64,000 bases of DNA from Alcaligenaceae bacterium SAGV5 (GTDB lineage Bacteria; Pseudomonadota; Gammaproteobacteria; Burkholderiales; Burkholderiaceae_B). This document shows, one piece after another, positions 8,442 to 18,130 of this stretch. The notes beneath the pieces are model-generated. The model searched no databases. It was given only the letters and a program-made list of their open reading frames with translations, and was not told the DNA's origin. A program made the translations under genes and the position numbers. Within the stretch, counting starts at the first letter, position 1. Each line of letters opens with the position of its first letter. The stretch lies in the NCBI GenBank assembly GCA_009360345.1, contig SPDP01000001.1:806001-870000 (forward strand), written 5' to 3'.

Positions 8442-9692
8442 TCACAAAAAGGGAAAATCCACCTGCGGCCGGCGGCCGCTGATCAGGTCGGCCAAGGCTT
8501 TTCCAGATCCGCAACCCATGGTCCACCCCAAGGTGCCATGCCCCGTGTTCAGGTACAGGTTGGGCAGGCGCGTGCGTCCGATCAGGGGCACGTTCGAGGG
8601 GGTCGCGGGACGCAGGCCAGACCAGTACGACACCTTGTCGAAATCCAGCGCGCCCGGAAAGAGCTCCCGCGTCAACGCCGTGAGCGCTTCGCAGCGCACG
8701 GTGTTCAGAGCACGGGAATAGCCGCTGAGTTCCGCGGTTCCCGCGACTCTCAGCCGGTCTCCCAGCCGCGAAAATACCACTTTATGCGCACTGTCCGTCA
8801 GGCTGACCGTGGGGGCCTGGGTGGAATCCGTAACGGGGTATGTCGCCGAATAACCTTTGGCCGGATAGACCATGCAGGGAACGCCCAGCGGGCGCACCAG
8901 ATCGGGCGTGAAACTGCCCAGCGCCGCCACGAATACATCGCCCTGGACCTTGGCGTAGCGTCCGTGGGCATCGATGGTCTCCACCGCCTTGACCCATCCG
9001 CCCTCGTCCAGCAGGCGCGTGGCCTGGGTGGAAAAGCGGAACTCCACGCCCGCCGCGGCGGCCTTCTCGGCCAACGCCGTGGTGAAGAGATGGACGTCGC
9101 CGCTTTCGTCGGCCGCGGTGTAGTCCGCCCCGACGATGCGATGGCTTTGCGGCGCCAGCGCCGGTTCCAGCGCGACCAGTTCCTCGGTGCTGAGGATGCG
9201 CCGGTCGACACCGTATTCGCGCATCAGGTCGGCCGCCTTCTGCGAGGCATCGAACTCGGCCGGATCCCGGTAGAAATTGATGATCCCTTTCTCGAGATGA
9301 TCGTAGGGGATGCCCAGTTCGGCCCGCATGGCCTGCAGTGTCTGGCGGCTGTAGGCCGCCATGTTGACCAGGGCCCGGACGTTGCGCGGCAGCCGGCCGG
9401 GCAGGCATTCGCGCAGGAAGGCCATGCACCACAGCCACTGGTGCCAGTCGGCATGCAGCCGGAACAGCAGCGGCGCGTCGCCCTGCAACAGCCAGCGCGC
9501 CAGCTTGAGCGGGGCCTGTGGGTTGGCCCAGGGTTCGGCGTACGAGACCGAGATCTGGCAGCCGTTGGCGAAACTGGTTTCCTGTGCCGGACCAGGCTGG
9601 CGGTCTATCACCGTGACGTCGTGGCCGGACTGGCGCAGCCACCATGCGCTGGACGTGCCGATGATACCGCTACCTAATACGACAACTCTCAT
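8442..9692 (-). CDS. dadA: D-amino acid dehydrogenase, DadA-like
   Basis: A 416-residue FAD-dependent DAO-family dehydrogenase. The N-terminal Rossmann motif VVLGSGIIGTSSAWWL covers residues 4-19, ETSFANG follows, and the C-terminal part carries YWSGLRPATPSNVP and NLYLNTGHGTLGWTM typical of DadA. It oxidises D-amino acids (classically D-alanine) to 2-oxoacids, passing electrons to the respiratory chain. Length fits DadA (about 410-435). The usual racemase partner (dadX) is not next to it. Other members of the family oxidise sarcosine- or octopine-like substrates, so D-alanine is not certain. Confidence 0.85.
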   Translation of the reverse strand: MRVVVLGSGIIGTSSAWWLRQSGHDVTVIDRQPGPAQETSFANGCQISVSYAEPWANPQAPLKLARWLLQGDAPLLFRLHADWHQWLWCMAFLRECLPGRLPRNVRALVNMAAYSRQTLQAMRAELGIPYDHLEKGIINFYRDPAEFDASQKAADLMREYGVDRRILSTEELVALEPALAPQSHRIVGADYTAADESGDVHLFTTALAEKAAAAGVEFRFSTQATRLLDEGGWVKAVETIDAHGRYAKVQGDVFVAALGSFTPDLVRPLGVPCMVYPAKGYSATYPVTDSTQAPTVSLTDSAHKVVFSRLGDRLRVAGTAELSGYSRALNTVRCEALTALTRELFPGALDFDKVSYWSGLRPATPSNVPLIGRTRLPNLYLNTGHGTLGWTMGCGSGKALADLISGRRPQVDFPFL

Positions 9693-9834
9693 TCTTGCTC
9701 CTCGGGCCTGGCGGGCCGTACCCGCCGCGGCGCCGCCCCGGCAGGCGGCGGAAAGCGTAAGTGTATCGCCCCGGGGCCCGGGACATGCAAACGCTCCGCC
9801 CCCCCGGCCGGAGGAGCCCGGCCAGGGCCTGGCG

Positions 9835-11046
9835 TCAGGCCTTCAGCGGCACCGCGGGATCCGCCGCCACCGCCTTGGCGGGCGACAGTCCGGCCTGCAT
9901 CAGCTTGCGGGCCGTCATCTGGTCCACCGGCGAGTTGACCGACTCGATCGCCCGCAGCGCGTCGCCCTCGAAATGCAGCACCGAGAATCCGTTGCCGCGC
10001 GCCGCCGGCCGCACGATGCTCTCGTAGCCCGGGCGCCACAGGCCGGTGATCTGGAGGCGCGCCTCGCCCTGGTCCGACCAGAACCACGGCACGGCCGTAT
10101 AGGGTTGGGGGTCGCCGCACAGCCGGGCGGCCAGGGTGCGGGCCTGGTCGTTGGCGTTCTGCACCGACTCCAGCCGCAGCGGCCGCGGCCAGGACGGATG
10201 GGGAAAGGACGTGCAGTCGCCGATGGCGGAAATCGCCGGGTCCGAGGTGGCCAGGGTCGCATCGACGACGATGCCGTTGTCGCAGGACAGGCCGGCTTCG
10301 CGCGCCAGGTCCACCTCGGGCGTCGCGCCGATGCCGGCGATGACGATATCCGCTGGAACGACGCTGCCGCCGGCAAGCACCCCCACCGCCCTTCCCTGCG
10401 CCATGTCCAGTCCATCGACCGTGCTGTCCAGGCGTATGTCCACGCCCGCGCGGCGATGCGCCTCCAGCAGGAACGACGAGATCTCGGGCGACACGGAACG
10501 GGCCAGCAGGCGCGGCATGGACTCGAACACGGTCACGTCCTTGCCCAGGTGGCGCGCGGTGGCCGCGATCTCCAGCCCGATGAAGCCGCCGCCCAGCACC
10601 ACCACGCGCCGGGCGGCGGGCAGCGCGTCGCGCAGCGCCCGGGCCTGGGCATAGGTACGCAGATAGTGCACGCCGGGCGTCCCCAGGGGTGCCTGCGGCA
10701 GTTCGCGCACACGTGCCCCCGTGGCCAGCACGAGATGGTCGTAGGCCAGGTCTTCCTGCCCGGCCGCCGACGACAGCCTCAGCTGCTTGCCGGCACGGTC
10801 GATGGCCTGCGCGCGCGTGCCCAGCCGCAGTTCGATGGCGGCCTGTTCATAGAAGGCCGCGCCACGCAGTTCGGGCAGCGGCGCCTCCGGATCCTTGATC
10901 AAGGTCTTGGAGAGCGGCGGCCGGTGATAGGGAATCTCGGATTCATCGCTGACGAGGACGATGCTCCCGGGGAATTGCTTTTCCGCCAGCGAGGCGGCCA
11001 ATTGCGCGGCGGCGTGTCCGCCGCCCACGATAACGAGTCGGGTCAT
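9835..11046 (-). CDS. FAD/NAD-dependent ferredoxin (rubredoxin-type) reductase
   Basis: A 403-residue two-dinucleotide-domain reductase. FAD loop GGGHAA lies at residues 8-13, HRPPLSKTLI at about 41-50, a second NAD-binding loop VLGGGFIGLEIAA at 140-152 and AIGDCTSFPHP in the C-terminal half. These are hallmarks of putidaredoxin/rhodocoxin reductase-like proteins that move electrons from NADH to a ferredoxin feeding an oxygenase. No oxygenase or free ferredoxin is adjacent. The ORF extends upstream, but homology begins at this ATG (MTRLVIVGGG). It sits alone between dadA and argD, so its partner is encoded elsewhere. Confidence 0.85.
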   Translation of the reverse strand: MTRLVIVGGGHAAAQLAASLAEKQFPGSIVLVSDESEIPYHRPPLSKTLIKDPEAPLPELRGAAFYEQAAIELRLGTRAQAIDRAGKQLRLSSAAGQEDLAYDHLVLATGARVRELPQAPLGTPGVHYLRTYAQARALRDALPAARRVVVLGGGFIGLEIAATARHLGKDVTVFESMPRLLARSVSPEISSFLLEAHRRAGVDIRLDSTVDGLDMAQGRAVGVLAGGSVVPADIVIAGIGATPEVDLAREAGLSCDNGIVVDATLATSDPAISAIGDCTSFPHPSWPRPLRLESVQNANDQARTLAARLCGDPQPYTAVPWFWSDQGEARLQITGLWRPGYESIVRPAARGNGFSVLHFEGDALRAIESVNSPVDQMTARKLMQAGLSPAKAVAADPAVPLKA

Positions 11047-11129
11047 GGGGTGGATATCTTGCGTCGGCGCGGGCCGCGGGGCGGGACGACTCCCTGCGCT
11101 CGCTGGGTTTCCATGGCGGAGCCGGAAGC

Positions 11130-11153
11130 GGGTGCCCGGTTGCCCGGGCACCC
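11130..11153 (-). terminator. Hairpin downstream of argD
   Basis: A 10-base-pair GC-rich stem (GGGTGCCCGG with CCGGGCACCC, four-base loop) lies just past the argD stop. There is no T tract after it on the minus strand, so it may act as an RNA 3' stabiliser or weak terminator, not a canonical intrinsic terminator. Confidence 0.4.
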
Positions 11154-11156
11154 CGG

Positions 11157-12347
<1,191 letters not shown>

Positions 12348-12385
12348 GACTCAAACTCCTTGCGTGCCCGGGGGGCGGAAAATGG

Positions 12386-12407
12386 AAAACCCGCCGACAC
12401 GGCGGGT
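12386..12407 (-). terminator. Intrinsic terminator between the 2Fe-2S reductase gene and argD
   Basis: On the minus strand an eight-base-pair stem (ACCCGCCG/CGGCGGGT, three-base loop) is followed at once by TTTT. It lies nine bases beyond the stop of the reductase gene, separating it from argD. Confidence 0.7.
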
Positions 12408-12416
12408 CGATAAACA

Positions 12417-13463
12417 TTACACCGTGTTGCGGGCGATGTCTGCCTCGGACGTGAAAGAGTCCGCATAAAACTCGTCATCGGGCAGTCCGCACTGTTGTAC
12501 AAAATCCCTATGTGCCGATTCCACCACGATGGGAGCCCCGCAGGCATACACCTGGTGGCCGGCAAGATCAGGCAGATCGTCCATGACGGCCTGGTGCACG
12601 AAGCCCGTGCGGCCGGTCCAGGCGTCCTCGGGCAGCGCGTCCGACACCACGGGCACGTAGCGGAAGTCCGGGCGGACCCGGGTCCACTCCCGGGCGACCT
12701 CGTCCATGTACAGGTCGCGCGGGCGCCGGCCTCCCCAATACAGGTGGACCGGGCGGCGCATGTCCCGGTGGATCATGTGTTCGACCATGGCCTTGATGGG
12801 CGCGAAGCCGGTGCCGCTGGCCAGCATGACGATGGGCTTGTGGCTGTCCTCGCGCAGGAAGAACGAACCGAACGGCCCCTCGAAGCGCAGGATGTCGCGC
12901 TCCTTCAACTGGCTCGCGCCCGCGCCGAACACATGGTCGGTGAACGCGCCGCCGGGCAGGTGGCGGATGTGCAGCACCAGCCCGCCCTCCTCGTGTGGCG
13001 CGTTCGCCATGGAATACGAACGGCGCCGGCCGTCCTTCATGATGATCTCGACGTACTGTCCGGCGTTGAAGCGCAGTTGCTCGGTGGCCGGCAATTGCAG
13101 GCGGACGATGCGCACGTCGGGCGCCACCTCGGCCAGGCCCTGGACGCGGCAGGGCATCTTGCGGATGGGGATGTCGGCGATGCCCTGGACCTCGCGCGCC
13201 TCGATGGTGAGGTCCGAGAGCGGACGCGCCACGCAGAACAGGGTGAGTCCCAGCCCGGCTTCCTCCGGTGTCAGCGTCTGGGCCTGGTGGGGCCCGAGCT
13301 CGACCTCGCCCGCGACCAGCTTGCCCTTGCACGACGAACATGCCCCATTCTTGCAGCTATAGGGCAACATTACGCCTGCCTGCAGCGCCGCATCGAGCAC
13401 GGTCTGGCCATGTTCGACCGTGAACCGATGACCGCTGGGCAGAACGGTGACCTGATGACTCAT
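12417..13463 (-). CDS. 2Fe-2S ferredoxin-NAD(P)H reductase (AscD/RfbI/phenol hydroxylase P5-like)
   Basis: A 348-residue three-domain electron-transfer flavoprotein. The N-terminal plant-type ferredoxin domain has ligands Cys37, Cys42, Cys45 and Cys77 (CKNGACSSC then LFCVA). The FAD domain has RRSYSMAN, and the NAD domain has ASGTGFAPIKAM and CGAPIV. Such proteins reduce an oxygenase or a CDP-6-deoxy-glucoseen-type dehydratase; database names often read CDP-6-deoxy-delta-3,4-glucoseen reductase. No partner enzyme is adjacent. The ATG start (MSHQVTV) is preferred over a GTG one codon earlier. Its start is only 32 bases from the divergent SDR gene. Confidence 0.85.
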   Translation of the reverse strand: MSHQVTVLPSGHRFTVEHGQTVLDAALQAGVMLPYSCKNGACSSCKGKLVAGEVELGPHQAQTLTPEEAGLGLTLFCVARPLSDLTIEAREVQGIADIPIRKMPCRVQGLAEVAPDVRIVRLQLPATEQLRFNAGQYVEIIMKDGRRRSYSMANAPHEEGGLVLHIRHLPGGAFTDHVFGAGASQLKERDILRFEGPFGSFFLREDSHKPIVMLASGTGFAPIKAMVEHMIHRDMRRPVHLYWGGRRPRDLYMDEVAREWTRVRPDFRYVPVVSDALPEDAWTGRTGFVHQAVMDDLPDLAGHQVYACGAPIVVESAHRDFVQQCGLPDDEFYADSFTSEADIARNTV

Positions 13464-13495
13464 CACCTGGATCCTATGAAAACGATGGAAATACG

Positions 13496-14542
13496 ATGAA
13501 TATTCCGCAGCCCGCGCACGCCGCGCGCCTGGGTCGTCCGCGCCTCCTGATCATCGGCTGCGGCGACACGGGCATGCACGTCCTGGAGCGGCTGGCGGGC
13601 CGCAAGCGGGTCTTCGCGCTGACGTCCAGCCCGAGGCGGCTGCCCGAGCTGCGCGCCGCGGGCGCCATTCCGCTGCTGGGCAACCTGGACTGCCCGCGGC
13701 AACTGGCCCGCCTGCGCGGCCTGGCCGCCCACGTCCTGATGCTGGCGCCTCCGCCCGGGCAAGGCGAAGGCGATCCGCGCTCCCGCCGGTTGGCGGCCGT
13801 CCTGCGGCGTCCGGCCTCGAAAGCGCGCGTCCGGCCGGCTGCGATGGGCCTTGGCCGGCTGCGAATCCGGCAAGCCGCCATTGTAGCCAAACCACGCCTC
13901 GGCGCCCTGGCCCGGGGGGCCGGGGCGATCACGGTGGTCTACGCCAGCACGACCGGTGTCTATGGCGACGCGCGCGGCCGCAGGCTGTCCGAGACGACAC
14001 CCGCGCGCCCCGCCTCGGCCCGGGGCCGGCGCCGGGTCCAGGCCGAAGCCGCCTGGCGGTCGGCGGGCCCGGCCCGCGCCCGCCAGGCGCGGCTGCGCCT
14101 GCCCCCCTGGCGCGCCGTCGTGCTGCGCATCCCGGGCATCTACGGCCGCGACCGGCTGCCGCTGGAACGGCTGCGCGCCGGCCTGCCGCGCCTCGCCCCC
14201 GGCGAGGACGTCTACACCAATCACATCGAGATCGGCGATCTCGCCCGTGCCCTGGAGGCCGCCCTGTACCGCGGCCGGCCGCAGCGCATCGTCCATGCCG
14301 CCGACGGCCAGGACCTGAAGATGGGCGACTACTTCGACGCCGTCGCCGACGCCGCCGGCCTCCCCCGCCCGCCCAGCCTGCCGGCGGCCCAGGTCCGCGC
14401 CGCGGTCAGCCCGGCGATGTGGTCCTTCATGCAGGAATCGCGGCGCCTGGAGAATCGCCGCCTGGCGGCCGAACTGCGCGTGCGGCTGCGCCATCCGTCC
14501 GTCCGGCACGCCCTGGGCGAGTGGTATCCCCCCGAGAGCTAG
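13496..14542 (+). CDS. NAD(P)-dependent SDR/epimerase-like protein (YeeZ type)
   Basis: A 348-residue extended short-chain dehydrogenase-like protein. The nucleotide loop LLIIGCGDTGMHVLERL (residues 17-33) uses the GCGDTG variant seen in YeeZ-like proteins. VVYASTTGVYGD (about 146-157) matches the family's active-site segment, and VVLRIPGIYG follows. Between about residues 88 and 140 there is a long Arg/Ala-rich stretch beyond the usual family spacing. No catalytic Tyr-x3-Lys is obvious. A tiny seven-codon ORF (MKTMEIR) overlaps its ATG, which could couple translation. The last base pairs overlap the stop of the convergent LysR gene (shared CTAG). Function unknown. Confidence 0.75.
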   Translation: MNIPQPAHAARLGRPRLLIIGCGDTGMHVLERLAGRKRVFALTSSPRRLPELRAAGAIPLLGNLDCPRQLARLRGLAAHVLMLAPPPGQGEGDPRSRRLAAVLRRPASKARVRPAAMGLGRLRIRQAAIVAKPRLGALARGAGAITVVYASTTGVYGDARGRRLSETTPARPASARGRRRVQAEAAWRSAGPARARQARLRLPPWRAVVLRIPGIYGRDRLPLERLRAGLPRLAPGEDVYTNHIEIGDLARALEAALYRGRPQRIVHAADGQDLKMGDYFDAVADAAGLPRPPSLPAAQVRAAVSPAMWSFMQESRRLENRRLAAELRVRLRHPSVRHALGEWYPPES

Positions 14543-15480
14543 TGCGCGGTCCCGGAGATACGTCCGCATGACGAAACGTTCCCGCTGGGGGCCCGGATGC
14601 GCGCCTCGTGCGCCTGCCCCTCGGCCTGCAGCCAGGCGCGCAGCGTCGCGATGGCCGGATCGGCCGACCGCTGCTTGTCGTGCACGAAGAAATAATCGTC
14701 GGCCGGCGCCAGGACTTCGGGAAACAGCGCCACCAGCCGCCCCGCCTCCAATTCCTCCTGCATCAGGTAGCGGGGGCCCATCACCACCCCGAGTCCATCG
14801 AGCGCGGCCTCGACCGCCAGATAGGTGTGGTCGAAGCCCAGGCTTGCCTGCGGCTGCAAATGCGGCGCCCCGGCCGCGGCCAGCCACCGCTGCCAGTCGT
14901 CCGGCCGCATGTCGGCGGTCAGCCAGGTCTCCCGCGCCAATGCATTGATCGAGGCCGGCCGGCGTCTGGCCGGCCCGGCCCGCAGCGGGGTCACCGCCTC
15001 CTTCATGAAAGCGGTCTCGATCAGCTGCGGCTCGCCGCTGCGGCCGCGCCGGATCGCGGCATCGACGCCGCCCGGCAGCGCGTGCGCGCGATCGCGCCGA
15101 TTGTTGAGCTGGATCTGGATGTCGGGATACTGGCGCAGGAACCCGGTCAGCCTGGGCACGAGCCAATGCAGGGTCAGGGTGGGCGGCGCGCTGATCACCA
15201 GCTTGCGGCCGGCCTCGGGGCGGGCGCGCTCCACCGCGCCCGCCATGCGATCGAACGCGTCGCGCAGGTCGTCCGCCAGCACCTTCCCGGCCGCCGTGGG
15301 CTCGAGCCGGCGCCCGCGCCGGTCGAACAACTCGGCTCCCAGCCACCGCTCGAGATTCAGCACCTGCTTGCTGACCGCGCCGTGCGACACGCACAGTTCC
15401 TCGGCGGCGCGGACCACGCTACCCAGACGTGCCACGGCCTCGAACGATTTCAGGCTGTTCAATGGCGGGAGGCGTCGCAT
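14539..15480 (-). CDS. LysR-family transcriptional regulator, GcvA-like
   Basis: A 313-residue LysR protein starting MRRLPPLNSLKSFEAVARLG, the N-terminus typical of the GcvA/AmpR branch. The HTH lies in residues 8-65 and the effector-binding domain from about 92. It diverges from a Bug receptor gene followed by an MmgE/PrpD-family gene, so it likely regulates them. The C-terminal tail after residue 295 is low-complexity. It overlaps the convergent SDR gene by four bases. Confidence 0.88.
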   Translation of the reverse strand: MRRLPPLNSLKSFEAVARLGSVVRAAEELCVSHGAVSKQVLNLERWLGAELFDRRGRRLEPTAAGKVLADDLRDAFDRMAGAVERARPEAGRKLVISAPPTLTLHWLVPRLTGFLRQYPDIQIQLNNRRDRAHALPGGVDAAIRRGRSGEPQLIETAFMKEAVTPLRAGPARRRPASINALARETWLTADMRPDDWQRWLAAAGAPHLQPQASLGFDHTYLAVEAALDGLGVVMGPRYLMQEELEAGRLVALFPEVLAPADDYFFVHDKQRSADPAIATLRAWLQAEGQAHEARIRAPSGNVSSCGRISGTAH

Positions 15481-15500
15481 TCATGTTCCTTTTTTTCACA

Positions 15501-15515
15501 TGATGACCGACATCA
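15501..15515. promoter_or_regulatory. Palindrome in the LysR/Bug divergent region
   Basis: TGATG and CATCA flank a five-base spacer (15 bases in all), about 20 bases upstream of the LysR start codon and 86 bases upstream of the Bug start. Symmetry and place fit a LysR box controlling both directions. Only symmetry supports it. Confidence 0.35.
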
Positions 15516-15601
15516 ATTCCATGGACTACCAAGGTGATCGGTTCCTAGAATTCGTCCCGGAATATTAGAAAAAAACTCACTTTCCATCAACGGAGACGAC
15601 A

Positions 15602-16579
15602 ATGCTGGCGCACCCTGTCGGCCGAGCCCTCATGGCGCTCGGCCTGCTGAACCTACTGCCGGCCGCCCAGGCCGCCGACCCCTACCCCACTCGCGCGATA
15701 CGGCTGATCGTGCCGTTCGAACCCGGTGGAAGCACCGACCTGACGGCCCGCATCGTCGCGCAGGCCCTGGGCGAGAAACTGGGCCAGAGCGTGGTGGTCG
15801 AGAACAAGGGCGGCGCGGGCGGCAACATCGGCACGGCCTTCGTGGCCGAGGCCAAGGGCGACGGCTACACGCTGGTCTGGGCCAACGTGGCACCGGTGGC
15901 CATCAACCCGCACCTGTATTCGAAGATGTCCTACGACCCCGCCAGGGACCTCGCGCCTATCGGCCTGGCAACGGTGTTCCCCAACGTGCTGGTGGTCAAG
16001 GCATCGTTCCCGGTGTCGACGTTGCAGGACTTCGTCGCCAAGGCCGGGACCTCGCTGCAGACGCTCAGCTACGGCTCGGCCGGCAACGGCAGTTCGACGC
16101 ACCTGGCCGCCGAATGGCTCAACACCAGGCTGGGCACGAAATGGCTGCATGTTCCCTACAAAGGCGGTGGCCCGGCGCTGATGGCGGTGGTCGGCGGCCA
16201 GGTCGACATGTACTTCAGCAGCGTACCGGCCGCCATCCCCTACCTGAAGAACGGTACGCTCAAGGCCATAGGGGTGACCAGCAAGGGGCGCACGGATACG
16301 CTGCCCGGCGTGCCGCCCATCGCCAGCGCGAACCTGCCGGACTACGAAGCGCTGAACTGGAACGGATTGATGGCGCCGGCCGCCACGCCCGCCGCCATCC
16401 TCGACAAGCTGAACGCCGAGTTGCGGGCCGTGCTGGAGTCGCCCGACGTGCGGCAGCGGATGCTGGCCCAGGGCGCGGATCCATCGCCGATGACGCGCGA
16501 GGAGTTCGCCGCCTATATCCGGTCCGAAAGCCTCAAATGGGAAAAGATCGTCAAGACCGCCAACGCACGGATCCAATGA
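15602..16579 (+). CDS. Bug/TctC-family periplasmic receptor
   Basis: A 325-residue Bug receptor. A signal peptide ends at AAQAA (about residue 24), then come YPTRAIRLIVPFEPGGSTD, VVVENKGGAGGNIG and HVPYKGGGPA, the family's ligand-binding loops. It is preceded by a good AACGGAGACGAC leader and followed by an MmgE/PrpD gene whose ATG overlaps its stop (ATGA), so receptor and enzyme are made together. It probably binds a carboxylic acid used by that enzyme. No TctAB permease is nearby. Confidence 0.9.
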   Translation: MLAHPVGRALMALGLLNLLPAAQAADPYPTRAIRLIVPFEPGGSTDLTARIVAQALGEKLGQSVVVENKGGAGGNIGTAFVAEAKGDGYTLVWANVAPVAINPHLYSKMSYDPARDLAPIGLATVFPNVLVVKASFPVSTLQDFVAKAGTSLQTLSYGSAGNGSSTHLAAEWLNTRLGTKWLHVPYKGGGPALMAVVGGQVDMYFSSVPAAIPYLKNGTLKAIGVTSKGRTDTLPGVPPIASANLPDYEALNWNGLMAPAATPAAILDKLNAELRAVLESPDVRQRMLAQGADPSPMTREEFAAYIRSESLKWEKIVKTANARIQ

Positions 16580-18018
16580 GCATGGAAGCCAGCGCCGCCT
16601 CCGAGGCCTCCGGGGATGCCGTCCTCGACGTCATCGCCGACTTCACCGCCTCCCGTCCCAGCTGGCGGCCGGACACCCTGCGGACCGCCGCGCTGTGCCT
16701 GGCCGACGCGGTGGGCTGCGCCCTCGCCGCGCTCGACGATCCGGACTGCGCGCGCCTGATCGGACCGCTGTTCGCGGGCTCCCCCCCGGGCGACGTGGGC
16801 GTGCCCGGCACCGGCCAGTGGCTCGACCCGGTGAAGGCGGCCTTCGACATCGGCACCCTGGTGCGCTGGCTGGATTTCAGCGACACCACCTTCGTCGGCG
16901 GACACCCATCGGACAACCTCGGCGCCATCCTCGCGGCGGCGGCCCATGCGGCCGCGCGGCGGCGCGCGGCCGGCCTGCCCGCCCCGGCCCTGGGCGATGT
17001 ATTCGACGCGATGGTCAAGGCCTACGAGATCCAGGGCCGGCTGGCGCAGGCCAACCGTTTCGACCACCCCTCCACGGGACTGGACCATGTCATCGGCGTG
17101 AAGATCGCCGCCACCGCCGTCGCGACCCTGCTGCTGGGAGGAGACCGCGACGCCATCCGGCGCGCGCTGTCGAATGCCTGGCTCGACGGCCAGGCGCTCA
17201 ACGCCTACCGCCACACGCCGAACGCCGGCTCGCGCAAAGGCTGGGCCGGCGGCGATGCCTGCGCCCGCGCACTCTGGCTGGCGGGCCTCGCCCTGCGCGG
17301 CGACATGGGCTATCCGCAGCCGCTGTCCGCCCCCACCTGGGGTTTCGAGGCCGTGCACCTGCGGGGACGTCCGGTGCGCCTGGCGCTCGGACTGGGCTCC
17401 TTCGTGCTCGACCACGTGATTTTCAAACTGCATCCTTGCCAGCGCAACGCCACCACCGCGGTGGAAAGCGCGATCACGCTACACGCCTGGCTGGACGGGC
17501 GGCAGGACCGCATCGCGCGTATCGACGTTCGCACGCAGGACGAGGCCATGCGGCGCATCGACAAGGCCGGCGCGTTGCCCAACCGCGCCGCGCGCGATCA
17601 CTCCATGCAATATGTCGTGGCCATGGCGCTGCTCAACGGCCGCCTCGGACACGACGACTATGGCGACGCCGTCGCCGCCGACCCGCGCATCGACCGCCTG
17701 CGCGCGCTCACCCATGTGGCCGAGGATCCGGACTATTCGCGGGGCCACCACGACCCGGCCGTGCGCAGCTGCGCCAATGCCGTGCGCGTGACCCTCGACG
17801 ACGGCACCGCGTCGCCCTGGATCGAGACGCGCTTTCCGGCCGGCGATCCCTCGCGGCGCGACGAGGCCCTGCCGCTGCTGGCCGGCAAGTTTCACACGCT
17901 CGCCGCCCGCCGGTGGCCCCCTGGACGCCGCCGGGAACTCTGGGCTCGGCTGGGCGACACCGCTGGCGCCGCGAGTTGGCCTGTCGACGAATTCCTGTCG
18001 TCGCTTGCGCGCCTCTGA
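16576..18018 (+). CDS. MmgE/PrpD-family protein (2-methylcitrate dehydratase-like)
   Basis: A 480-residue MmgE/PrpD-family hydro-lyase. Family features in order: LCLADAVGCALAALDDP (about 38-54), WLDFSDTTFVGGHPSDNLG (95-113), AYEIQG, HVIGVKIAATAVA and FKLHPCQRNATTAVE. These members dehydrate 2-methylcitrate or act on related acids such as cis-aconitate or itaconate. It differs from the prpD at the right end of this window, which sits with prpBC. Its coupling to a Bug receptor and control by a LysR protein suggest a peripheral pathway for an unidentified tricarboxylate. Confidence 0.85.
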   Translation: MSMEASAASEASGDAVLDVIADFTASRPSWRPDTLRTAALCLADAVGCALAALDDPDCARLIGPLFAGSPPGDVGVPGTGQWLDPVKAAFDIGTLVRWLDFSDTTFVGGHPSDNLGAILAAAAHAAARRRAAGLPAPALGDVFDAMVKAYEIQGRLAQANRFDHPSTGLDHVIGVKIAATAVATLLLGGDRDAIRRALSNAWLDGQALNAYRHTPNAGSRKGWAGGDACARALWLAGLALRGDMGYPQPLSAPTWGFEAVHLRGRPVRLALGLGSFVLDHVIFKLHPCQRNATTAVESAITLHAWLDGRQDRIARIDVRTQDEAMRRIDKAGALPNRAARDHSMQYVVAMALLNGRLGHDDYGDAVAADPRIDRLRALTHVAEDPDYSRGHHDPAVRSCANAVRVTLDDGTASPWIETRFPAGDPSRRDEALPLLAGKFHTLAARRWPPGRRRELWARLGDTAGAASWPVDEFLSSLARL

Positions 18019-18126
18019 TCAAAGCCCCAGGAACGCGAAGGGCGCGCGGTCCCGGAACAGGTCGTTGGCAGCGCCGGCGAACACCTGGTCTGGTTGGGCC
18101 CCGGCGCGAGGGACGGGAAAAACCAT
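18019..18126 (-). pseudogene. Possible 3' remnant of a lost gene (35-codon ORF)
   Basis: In the 112-base gap between the PrpD-family gene and lysE lies a minus-strand ORF of 35 codons ending DLFRDRAPFAFLGL. The composition looks like a genuine protein C-terminus, unlike the Arg/Pro-rich noise of other short frames, but I cannot name the family. It has no convincing ribosome site. Either the end of a deleted gene or a chance ORF. Confidence 0.2.
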
Positions 18127-18130
18127 GGGC

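Noticed and set aside
7248-9677. 809-codon plus-strand ORF
   Set aside because: Antisense to the ugpB-like and dadA genes, low-complexity composition, no recognisable family.
13463-15394. 643-codon minus-strand ORF
   Set aside because: Runs antisense to the SDR gene and out of frame through the LysR gene; both of those have clear family motifs.
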